Shown here: positions 6,924-13,088 of the stretch, in pieces
Layout: every line of letters begins with the position of its first letter
Numbering within the stretch: position 1 is the first letter of the stretch
Source of the DNA: DATIHT01 sp035480415
Lineage (GTDB): Bacteria > Patescibacteriota > Microgenomatia > Curtissbacterales > GWA2-41-24
NCBI GenBank assembly: GCA_035480415.1
Contig: DATIHT010000092.1
Location: forward strand, 1-14,377
Direction: 5' to 3'
DNA: 14,377 bases
The notes under the pieces: generated by a model
What the model saw: the letters and a program-made list of their open reading frames with translations, nothing else
What the model was told of the DNA's origin: nothing
Databases searched by the model: none
Program-made: the position numbers and the translations under genes

Positions 6924-8933
6924 ATGATAAAGAATTTAGTAATTGTTGAATCTCCAACAAAAGCAAAGACTCTTGCCCAGTTTCTTGGAGGAGACTACAA
7001 AATCATTGCTTCTATGGGTCACGTACGCGATTTACCTCGCGGAGAATTTGGTGTGGATGTTGAACATGACTTCCTGCCGAAGTACGTAATTCCTAAAGAA
7101 AAGATTAAGGCAATCAACGCTATGGCAAAAGAAGCAGCAGGTGCCGAGCATTTGTTTCTGGCAACCGACCCGGATCGTGAAGGTGAAGCAATCGCTTGGA
7201 ATTTGTTGCAGGTGATTATAGAAAAAGGTAAAAAGAAAAACCCTCAGTACGACAGGGTTGTATTCCATGAAATTACAAAAGATGCGGTTGTTTCCTCTTT
7301 CGGGCATGCCAGGAAAATAGACGACGATTTGGTGGAAGCGCAGCAGGCACGAAGAGTTTTAGACAGGCTGGTTGGTTATAAGCTTTCACCGCTTTTGTGG
7401 AAAAAAGTAAAAAGCGGACTTAGTGCCGGTCGTGTGCAGTCGGTTGCCCTAAAACTTATTGTAGACAGGGAGCGCGAAATAGAAGCATTTAAAGCGCAAG
7501 AGTATTGGGTTTTGGATGTTGTTCTTAAAAAGATAAGCGGCATGGGAGAGTTTGTCGCAACGCTTCTTAGAATAGATGGGCAAAAGACAGAAGTTACAAC
7601 AGGTGATTATGCAAAAACAATTGTTGAGGATTTAGAAAAATCTAAATACAAAATTTTGGAGGTTCGCGAAAAAGACGCAAGGAAATATCCAAACCCTCCT
7701 TTTACAACATCGACATTGCAGCAGGCGGCTGCCAACAGGTTAGGTTTTGCTCCAAAGAGAACCATGAAGCTGGCACAAGACCTTTACGAAAACGGGCATA
7801 TTACATACATGAGAACAGATTCTGTGAATCTTTCACCAGAAGCAGTTGATGCCACACGTAAATATATTCTTTCTAAATTTGGTAAGGAGTATTTACCTGC
7901 AGAGCCTCGTAAATACAAGGCAAAATCCAGACTTGCGCAAGAAGCTCACGAAGCAATCAGGCCGACTGTTATTAATATGAAACCGGAAAAGCTGGAAGCA
8001 GACCACAAAAAACTTTATGATCTTATTTGGCGCAGAATGCTTGTTTGCCAAATGGCAGAGGCTGTTGTTGCCGAAACGGCTGTCAGTGTAGAAGCAAAAG
8101 GAGAATCGACCTATCTTTTAAGCGTCAACGGACAAAAAATAAAATTCGACGGTTGGTACAAGGTTTACGACAAACCGCAAATAAAAGAGCAAATCCTGCC
8201 GGAACTTTCGGCCAACGAAGATTTGGATTTGGTTAAGGTTAATTCTGCGCAAAAATTTACAGAACCACCTCCAAGATATACAGAGGCGATGTTAATTCGC
8301 GATTTGGAAAAAAACGATATAGGCAGGCCTTCTACTTATGCCCCGACAATTTCTACTTTGTACGAACGTGTTTACATAGAAAAGGAAGAAGGCAAGAAAA
8401 TTAAACCAACTCCTATTGGGACGACAGCTGTTGATTTTTTGACAAAATATTTTCCTAACATTGTAGATTTAAAGTTTACTGCAGAAATGGAAAACGATTT
8501 GGACAAAATTGCACAAGGCGAAGAAAAAATGGCACCTGTTATGCAGAAATTTTGGGAGCCTTTTGAAGCGCAGGTTATTAAAGTTGGGGAAGAAGCAGAA
8601 AAAATGAAACCGGTTGTTGAAGAGACAGATGTAATTTGCGATGTTTGCGGTAAGCCAATGGTAATTCGCTATGGAAGGTTTGGAAAGTTTTTAGCATGTT
8701 CCGGGTTTCCTGATTGTAAAAATACAAAGGCAATTGCGCAAGAAACCGGAATGAAATGTCCGGATGACGGCGGAGATGTAATTACCAGAAAAACAAAAAG
8801 AGGAAAAATGTTTTGGGGCTGTTCTAATTATCCAAAGTGTAAATGGGCCAGTTGGACAAAACCTCAACTTCCTACAACTCAAAAGGAAGAGCCGAACGAT
8901 GTTGCTGAAGATGCAGGTTCCGCAAAAGCGTAA
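6924..8933 (+). CDS. topA: DNA topoisomerase I
   Basis: A 669-aa type IA topoisomerase that relaxes negative supercoils. The N-terminal Toprim domain has E9 in VIVESPTKAK and the metal-binding triad D82-P-D84-R-E86. The strand-cleaving tyrosine is Y295 in ITYMRTDSVNLS. AGRVQSVALKLIVDRE and DIGRPSTYAPTI are conserved core segments. Two topoisomerase zinc-ribbon modules sit at the C-terminus. The first has four Cys (C572, C575, C592, C598). The second has C612, C633 and C639, but where CPxCGG is expected it reads CPDDGG, so one zinc ligand is replaced by Asp. A short Glu/Asp/Ala-rich tail ends the protein. The protein is shorter than E. coli TopA (865 aa) through fewer C-terminal modules. The start codon follows the right nonamer array directly, with no Shine-Dalgarno. 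Confidence 0.96.
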   Translation: MIKNLVIVESPTKAKTLAQFLGGDYKIIASMGHVRDLPRGEFGVDVEHDFLPKYVIPKEKIKAINAMAKEAAGAEHLFLATDPDREGEAIAWNLLQVIIEKGKKKNPQYDRVVFHEITKDAVVSSFGHARKIDDDLVEAQQARRVLDRLVGYKLSPLLWKKVKSGLSAGRVQSVALKLIVDREREIEAFKAQEYWVLDVVLKKISGMGEFVATLLRIDGQKTEVTTGDYAKTIVEDLEKSKYKILEVREKDARKYPNPPFTTSTLQQAAANRLGFAPKRTMKLAQDLYENGHITYMRTDSVNLSPEAVDATRKYILSKFGKEYLPAEPRKYKAKSRLAQEAHEAIRPTVINMKPEKLEADHKKLYDLIWRRMLVCQMAEAVVAETAVSVEAKGESTYLLSVNGQKIKFDGWYKVYDKPQIKEQILPELSANEDLDLVKVNSAQKFTEPPPRYTEAMLIRDLEKNDIGRPSTYAPTISTLYERVYIEKEEGKKIKPTPIGTTAVDFLTKYFPNIVDLKFTAEMENDLDKIAQGEEKMAPVMQKFWEPFEAQVIKVGEEAEKMKPVVEETDVICDVCGKPMVIRYGRFGKFLACSGFPDCKNTKAIAQETGMKCPDDGGDVITRKTKRGKMFWGCSNYPKCKWASWTKPQLPTTQKEEPNDVAEDAGSAKA

Positions 8934-8946
8934 TTTTTGTTAGAAT
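8918..8946 (+). promoter_or_regulatory. Possible extended -10 promoter for the dTTP block
   Basis: TGTTAGAAT (8938-8946) is an extended -10 element (TG, one base, TAGAAT). A weak -35 candidate, TTCCGC (8918-8923), lies 17 nt upstream inside the end of topA. Transcription would start near 8953, about 19 nt before the NUDIX-Dcd start codon. Confidence 0.4.
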
Positions 8947-8971
8947 AGTTCTTGATCTGCCCCGTAAGTTT

Positions 8972-10231
8972 ATGCCAAAGAAAGTAGCTTCCAAGAAAGT
9001 TGTATCAAATTCCATTCGGGCAAAGCATAATGAACGTGTTATGGTTGTTTCTCGCGAGGATCTCTTCCGCGATGGAATATGGAATGGAATCCGGACCGAA
9101 AATCTTCAAAAATATCTAAATATCATAAATACCAAACATAAGTTTTTACCCAGAGGTGAAGTTGAATCCGACCCAAAATGGAAACAGATAATTCCATATT
9201 TGGTTTTTGAAAATAACGGAAGACTTTTTTTGATGAGAAGGAAAGCAGATCATACGGATTTGCGGCTTGCCAACAATTATTCACTTGGAATAGGGGGACA
9301 TGTTAATTTAAAAGATGTAACAAAAGTTTCAAAAGGAACAAAGGTATCAAATGGGAGCGCATTCACAGACTGGGCAAAGAGGGAGTTTGAGGAGGAGATT
9401 GATTACAAGGGAACATATAAAACAAAATTTGTGGGAATTTTAAATCATGACGCCAATGATGTTGGCATGGTGCATGCCGGTCTTGTTATGCAAGTTGAAG
9501 GAAACAGTGATGACATTGCTGTTCGAGATGAACATAAATCTGGAGAGATGGTTCCGCTTGAGGAAGCATCTAAATATTACAAACAAATGGAAACATGGAG
9601 CCAGATTGTTTACGACTATATGAGGGCGGGTGGAACAAAACCTGTTTCGTCCTCTGATGTTTCTGGAATACTTCCAGATTGGTTAATTGAAAAAAATATT
9701 AGAGAAGGCAATATCAAAATTACACCACTCCCAAAGAATTGGCAGGAAGCAATCGACCAGGTTTCTATGGATTTCCACCTTGGAACGCATATGAAGTTAT
9801 TCAGGGGTGGAACATACCGTTATGTAGATACCAGAAAAGGTTTGCCTGCAGATGCAATGGAAGAAGTGAACCTTAATGAAGGAGACCCGTTTATTTTGGA
9901 GCCAGGTGCTTTTGCAATTGCATCAACTAAGGAAGTTTTAAAGCTGCCTGCTGATATTATTGGAAGACTTGAGGGGAAAAGTTCACTGGCAAGACTTGGA
10001 ATTATCGTACACTCAACTGCAGCAAGGTTTGATCCGGGTTGGAATGGCGCGCCTGTTTTGGAACTTGGCAATTTGGGGCCAAAACCTGCGATACTATATT
10101 CAGGTATGCCAATTTGTGCATTCACATTTGAGCGAATTGGTGCACCGGTAAAAATGCCGTATGAGGGAAGTCGTTCGGATCGTTATTCAGGATCTAAAGA
10201 CGCTATTGCATCAAAGATCGAGAAAGTGTAA
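8972..10231 (+). CDS. NUDIX hydrolase-dCTP deaminase fusion
   Basis: A 419-aa two-domain protein. Residues about 70-220 form a NUDIX domain: IPYLVFENNGRLFLMRRK strand, SLGIGGHV (104-111) and the helix R137-E-F-E-E-E142, matching the REUxEE part of the NUDIX box. Residues about 230-419 match dCTP deaminase/dUTPase trimers: VSMDFHLG (264-271), ILEPGAFAIAST, LEGKSSLARLGIIVH (333-347), ARFDPGWNG (351-359), the catalytic Glu in VLELGN (E364), SGMPICAFTFE, and the C-terminal RSDRYSGSKDAIASKI. The deaminase half converts dCTP to dUTP. The NUDIX half could remove pyrophosphate from dUTP or a related nucleotide, but its substrate cannot be read from sequence. A 36-nt nonamer array (9317-9352), in codon phase, inserts VTKVSKGTKVSN inside the NUDIX box. 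tmk and thyX follow, which supports a dTTP role. Confidence 0.87.
   Translation: MPKKVASKKVVSNSIRAKHNERVMVVSREDLFRDGIWNGIRTENLQKYLNIINTKHKFLPRGEVESDPKWKQIIPYLVFENNGRLFLMRRKADHTDLRLANNYSLGIGGHVNLKDVTKVSKGTKVSNGSAFTDWAKREFEEEIDYKGTYKTKFVGILNHDANDVGMVHAGLVMQVEGNSDDIAVRDEHKSGEMVPLEEASKYYKQMETWSQIVYDYMRAGGTKPVSSSDVSGILPDWLIEKNIREGNIKITPLPKNWQEAIDQVSMDFHLGTHMKLFRGGTYRYVDTRKGLPADAMEEVNLNEGDPFILEPGAFAIASTKEVLKLPADIIGRLEGKSSLARLGIIVHSTAARFDPGWNGAPVLELGNLGPKPAILYSGMPICAFTFERIGAPVKMPYEGSRSDRYSGSKDAIASKIEKV
9317..9352. repeat. In-frame nonamer array inside the NUDIX box
   Basis: Units gtaacaaaa, gtttcaaaa, ggaacaaag, gtatcaaat. The 9-nt period is exactly in codon phase, so the protein shows a tripeptide repeat VTK, VSK, GTK, VSN (residues 116-127). 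It lies between GIGGHV and the catalytic REFEEE helix and has the same consensus as the intergenic nonamers. Confidence 0.85.
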
Positions 10232-10241
10232 ATCAACATAG

Positions 10242-10313
10242 GTCTCAAAAGTAGCAAAAGTTTCAAAAGTTTTTGCATTTGAAACTTCTGAAACATTTGA
10301 TACATTTGAAACT
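10242..10313. repeat. Nonamer-repeat hairpin between dcd and tmk
   Basis: Three forward units gtctcaaaa, gtagcaaaa, gtttcaaaa (10242-10268), a 9-nt spacer gtttttgca, then four reverse-complement units tttgaaact, tctgaaaca, tttgataca, tttgaaact (10278-10313). The arms can fold into a long imperfect hairpin. It occupies almost the whole 90-nt gap before tmk. Both arms are of the type that flanks the four-helix-bundle gene, but here with nothing between them. Confidence 0.88.
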
Positions 10314-10321
10314 TTTATAAA

Positions 10322-10975
10322 ATGGCAAAACAAGGCAAACTTATTGTTTTTGAAGGAATCGATGGGTCGGGAAAAACGACACAGTCAACTATGCTTTTGA
10401 AATATTTGCAAAGCAAAAAGGTTCCTTGTGCTTATGTTTCTTTTCCCAGATACGAAGATTCCATTTGGGCGCAAATGGTCAAGAAATTTTTGCTTGGGGA
10501 ACTTGGAAAGCTAGATCCTTATACTGCCTCAATGTTATATGCCGGAGATCGAATGAGTGCTTCGCCCCAGATTAGTAAATGGCTGGCAGATGGCAAAATG
10601 GTTATTTGCAATCGTTATGTTGGTTCAAACATCGGGCATATGACAGCAAAGCTTAAAACTCCAGCCGAGCGAAGAAAATATATTTCCTGGTTAGAAGATC
10701 TTGAATATGGCGAGAACAAAATTCCAAAAGAAGATTTAGTCGTACTTTTGCAGGTACCTGTTACCCAAACAAAGAGATTGATGGGCGGTAGGCAGTTGGA
10801 TATTCATGAAAGGGATTCTGCTTATCAACGCGAAGTTTATAAAGTTTACGATGAAATTGCAAAAATCAGGAAAAATTGGGTTGCTGTAGATTGTACAAAA
10901 AATGAGCTGTTTTTAACTCCGGATGATATCCACAAAAAAATACTTGCTGTTCTTTCTGCCAAAAAAGTACTTTGA
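10322..10975 (+). CDS. tmk: Thymidylate kinase
   Basis: A 217-aa P-loop kinase that phosphorylates dTMP to dTDP, an essential step to dTTP. The Walker A loop is G12-I-D-G-S-G-K18-T-T (with the family's EGIDGSGKTT wording). FPRY (41-44) matches the segment that positions dTMP, YAGDRMSA (73-80) the nucleotide-binding helix, and N97-R98-Y99-V-G-S-N the usual DRY element with Asn in place of Asp. RLMGGRQLDIHERD is the LID-like region. Length is normal. It lies between NUDIX-dCTP deaminase and ThyX, completing a dCTP-to-dTDP block. No Shine-Dalgarno is visible before the ATG; the nonamer hairpin ends 8 nt upstream, so the hairpin could affect expression of this gene. Confidence 0.93.
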   Translation: MAKQGKLIVFEGIDGSGKTTQSTMLLKYLQSKKVPCAYVSFPRYEDSIWAQMVKKFLLGELGKLDPYTASMLYAGDRMSASPQISKWLADGKMVICNRYVGSNIGHMTAKLKTPAERRKYISWLEDLEYGENKIPKEDLVVLLQVPVTQTKRLMGGRQLDIHERDSAYQREVYKVYDEIAKIRKNWVAVDCTKNELFLTPDDIHKKILAVLSAKKVL

Positions 10976-10986
10976 ATTGGACCTCA

Positions 10987-10992
10987 TAGAAT
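10987..10992 (+). promoter_or_regulatory. Possible -10 element for a leaderless thyX transcript
   Basis: TAGAAT stands 6 nt before the thyX ATG (10999), the distance at which transcription would begin on the start codon itself. The same TAGAATAG string occurs before the NUDIX-Dcd gene (8941-8948). No -35 at correct spacing is visible, so this is tentative. Confidence 0.25.
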
Positions 10993-10998
10993 AGGAAT

Positions 10999-12696
10999 AT
11001 GAACTTTAGATCTTCTGAGATATTTACCGAAGAGGAAAAATATTTTCTCGAACCGTTTTTTACTAATTTAGACAAAATAGTTTTTGCCGCAAAATACTTA
11101 CCCTCTGAGGTTTTAGGTGCGCTTGCTTCACGTTATAGCCGTTCCACAAAAGGAGTGAGGCGGCTTTTTTGGGACGAATATATAAAACCAATCATTTTGC
11201 CAAATTTAGAAGGAGCAGATTCAAAATCTCAGAAAGAAGCAGAGCAGATGAAGCGGGAGCTTGTAGGGTTTGTGGATTATTTGCACCAGCACGGTGGTTG
11301 GGAGGCGGTTGTAAATAGCAGGCGGGCGCGCGATTTTTTTGCCAAATGGCTGGCTGCATACGGAGACGATTCAATTGCCCAGATGGCAGGCGCCCACATA
11401 TTTTTTGAAGGAATTTCTAACGTTGCTGCCAAAAATTTAGAAGATTTTAGAATCGGTTTCGCTCCTTTGGAAAAATCTACAAGATACGTTTTATTTAACC
11501 AAAAAGTAGACGGTAAATATTTGTATTTGCAGGAGCCGGACATTATGAAGAGTTCTTACGCCCGAGAATATACAAGACTTATGAACATGCTTTTTGACAG
11601 TTACAGCATTTCTTTGGAACCATTGATGAAATACCTCAAGAAAAAATTCCCCAAAGAGGCAGATCAGACAGATCGTGGATATGATTCGACAATGATGGCC
11701 AAAGCTTGCGATGTACTAAGGTATTATTTGCCGGCTGCAACTTTAACAAATGTTGGTTTTTTTGGGGTAGGACAATCTTTTGAATATATGCTTACAAAAA
11801 GTTTTGCCAGCCCGCTTGCCGAACTTCGTCAATTGGCAAAACTTGCTCAGGTAGAAATGAACAAAGTAATTCCGTCACTTGTTGAACGCGCATCAAGTCC
11901 CCGCGGGAAGGTTTACCAAAAGTACGTAAAAAATACGGAAAAGATTTTAGAGAAAGTTAGTCAACAGTTGGTTTCAGGGTCCGACCCTGAAGGGGGTCCG
12001 ACTATCAATACTGGACCTTCGGTTGATCTTTGTGAATGGGATGAAGACGCCGAAGATAAAATTATTGCCTCCTTACTATATAAGTACGCGAATGTAGGGT
12101 ATCAAAGTATCAAGTATCAAGTATCAAGTATGAGTCCAAAGCAAAAGCTGGATGTTATTAAAAAGGCGGTATTGTTAAGACAGGTAAGGCAGCACAGGCT
12201 GGTGCGGGCTTTTGAAAATACATACTACAAGTTTGATATTGTTGCCAATTTTGGAGCGTACCGCGATTTGCATCGTCATAGAATGCTCACACAGGAAAGG
12301 CAAAGATTCACAACAGAGCTTGGGTATGATGTGCCGGAAGATCTTATCCGGGCTAAACTACAAAAGCCTTACATTGATGCTGCCGGAAAAATTAATAAGT
12401 TTTACAAGAAAATAAAAAATAAATTTCCCGATGCTGCTCAGTATGTTGTATTGATGGGTAACCGTATTCGTTGGTATCAGTGGGAAAATTTAAGAGAGCT
12501 AGGGTGGGAAACTGAACTTAGAACTGGTCCGCAGGGTCACCCGGATTATAGATTGGTAGAACATATGAAAGTAAACCTTGTTAAAGAAAAACACCCGGCT
12601 TTGATGCAGGCCTTGAAATTTGTAGATTTCAAAGATTATGATTTAGCCAGACGCGAAAGCGAAAAGAAAATAGATAAAAAATTAGGAATTGCATGA
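10999..12696 (+). CDS. thyX: Two-domain FAD-dependent thymidylate synthase (ThyX-like, double length)
   Basis: ThyX makes dTMP from dUMP using FAD and methylene-tetrahydrofolate. This product is 565 aa, over twice a usual ThyX (about 220-250 aa), and reads as two ThyX-like domains joined by a Gly/Pro/Ser linker (residues about 325-342). The classic signature is RHRxxSxNExSxRY. In the N-terminal domain the RHR part has decayed (E148-D-F-R-I) while the second half survives as E158-K-S-T-R-Y163. In the C-terminal domain R426-H-R428-M-L-T-Q survives while the second half has decayed (E-R-Q-R-F-T). ThyX active sites are built from several subunits, so the two halves may complement each other. Two repeats are translated within it: a GGGTC/GACCC palindrome in the linker and a heptamer array encoding Y368-S377. 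The stop is TGA; a terminator follows after 100 nt. Confidence 0.85.
   Translation: MNFRSSEIFTEEEKYFLEPFFTNLDKIVFAAKYLPSEVLGALASRYSRSTKGVRRLFWDEYIKPIILPNLEGADSKSQKEAEQMKRELVGFVDYLHQHGGWEAVVNSRRARDFFAKWLAAYGDDSIAQMAGAHIFFEGISNVAAKNLEDFRIGFAPLEKSTRYVLFNQKVDGKYLYLQEPDIMKSSYAREYTRLMNMLFDSYSISLEPLMKYLKKKFPKEADQTDRGYDSTMMAKACDVLRYYLPAATLTNVGFFGVGQSFEYMLTKSFASPLAELRQLAKLAQVEMNKVIPSLVERASSPRGKVYQKYVKNTEKILEKVSQQLVSGSDPEGGPTINTGPSVDLCEWDEDAEDKIIASLLYKYANVGYQSIKYQVSSMSPKQKLDVIKKAVLLRQVRQHRLVRAFENTYYKFDIVANFGAYRDLHRHRMLTQERQRFTTELGYDVPEDLIRAKLQKPYIDAAGKINKFYKKIKNKFPDAAQYVVLMGNRIRWYQWENLRELGWETELRTGPQGHPDYRLVEHMKVNLVKEKHPALMQALKFVDFKDYDLARRESEKKIDKKLGIA
11975..12002. repeat. Palindromic element in the thyX interdomain linker
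   Basis: A perfect inverted repeat, cagggtc (11975-11981) and gaccctg (11983-11989), is followed by a second copy of ggtccgac (11995-12002). It encodes SGSDPEGGPT (residues 326-335), exactly in the linker between the two ThyX domains. It looks like a REP-type short palindrome that has entered the coding region in an open frame. Confidence 0.6.
12099..12134. repeat. Heptamer array inside thyX
   Basis: Units gtatcaaa (8 nt), gtatcaa, gtatcaa, gtatcaa, gtatgag. The same gtatcaa unit occurs in the hairpin between the purH genes. It is translated as YQSIKYQVSS (residues 368-377) early in the second ThyX domain. No inverted partner arm is present here. Confidence 0.85.
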
Positions 12697-12745
12697 AGCA
12701 CCATACTTCAGTATCAGCGCAAAGAAGAATGACCGAAATAGATTC

Positions 12746-12765
12746 CCACGGCCTAAAGGCCGTGG
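12746..12765. mobile_element. IS200/IS605-like terminal hairpin remnant
   Basis: A perfect 8-bp palindrome, ccacggcc and ggccgtgg around a taaa loop, 50 nt after thyX. The CCACGGC...GCCGTGG form is the usual look of subterminal hairpins of IS200/IS605-group elements and their REP-like derivatives. No TnpA or TnpB gene is present, so at most this is a solo end or a miniature remnant. Confidence 0.4.
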
Positions 12766-12797
12766 TTCTCTGATCTTCATTCAAAATTCACTTCATC

Positions 12798-12821
12798 CCC
12801 GACATGAATGTCGGGATTTTT
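12798..12821 (+). terminator. Intrinsic terminator after thyX
   Basis: A 7-bp stem, cccgaca (12798-12804) and tgtcggg (12809-12815), with a TGAA tetraloop followed by A and TTTTT (12817-12821). It is a classic rho-independent terminator closing the dTTP block. Confidence 0.85.
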
Positions 12822-12985
12822 CGTTCAGAATAAACGGAGAATTGAGGCAGAGGATTATCAATTCAAATACATATATCATTGCAGATGGCGGCGATGTTAT
12901 TCCTTGTGAATTTATTACTCCGAAGTTGCATGTGGAGGGGCCTAATATTTTTCCCCAGAGCGGCGAGAGAAAATAGCATAGACAG

Positions 12986-13015
12986 TTGCCACAGCTTAAT
13001 CACTTGTGATATATT
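12986..13015 (+). promoter_or_regulatory. rpsB-tsf promoter with extended -10
   Basis: TTGCCA (12986-12991) as -35, an 18-nt spacer, and TGATATATT containing the extended TG (13007-13008) and the -10 TATATT (13010-13015). Transcription would start near 13022, giving a leader of about 67 nt before rpsB. It is the best promoter match in the window. Confidence 0.65.
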
Positions 13016-13040
13016 TTCCCAATCACGCACGCTAGGTTTG

Positions 13041-13082
13041 TCTCCTTGACTACGTTTACCTGGCGGAGGAGAAAAAAGGAGA
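13041..13082 (+). promoter_or_regulatory. rpsB leader with Shine-Dalgarno and its exact complement
   Basis: The ribosome binding site AAGGAGA (13076-13082) is 6 nt from the rpsB ATG. TCTCCTT at 13041-13047 is its perfect 7-nt reverse complement, so the leader can hide the site in a hairpin. A second purine stretch, GGAGGAGA (13065-13072), can pair with the first five bases of the same complement, giving two mutually exclusive folds. Autoregulation by ribosomal protein S2 is known in other bacteria; a link here is inference. Confidence 0.5.
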
Positions 13083-13088
13083 TTAAAT

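Larger units (their letters stand above)
12697..13088. other. 392-nt gap between thyX and rpsB, with a decayed or unrecognised ORF
   Basis: This is the longest non-coding gap in the window. In order it holds the IS200/IS605-like hairpin, the intrinsic terminator, an inverted repeat gaattga (12839-12845) / tcaattc (12858-12864), an open stretch ending with TAG at 12974-12976, the rpsB promoter and the rpsB leader. The open stretch reads in frame with an ATG at 12689 (95 codons). Reading from that ATG would require crossing both hairpins, which is unlikely. The last 45 codons or so (GELRQRIINSN…ADGGDVIPCEF…) look more protein-like than the first part, but there is no credible start and I recognise no family; a gene remnant is possible. 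Confidence 0.35.

Noticed and set aside
10316..10321. TATAAA directly before the tmk ATG as a -10 box
   Set aside because: It touches the start codon, so transcription would begin inside the gene and lose the start.
12694..12696. UGA recoded as an amino acid
   Set aside because: The one gene ending in TGA (thyX) has a normal C-terminus and a terminator downstream, and the other genes contain no internal TGA codons, so the standard bacterial code fits.
12689..12976. 95-codon ORF starting inside the end of thyX
   Set aside because: It would be translated through a transposon-type hairpin and a strong terminator. Its first half is clearly hairpin sequence. At most the last part is a remnant, so it is recorded in the gap entry rather than as a gene.
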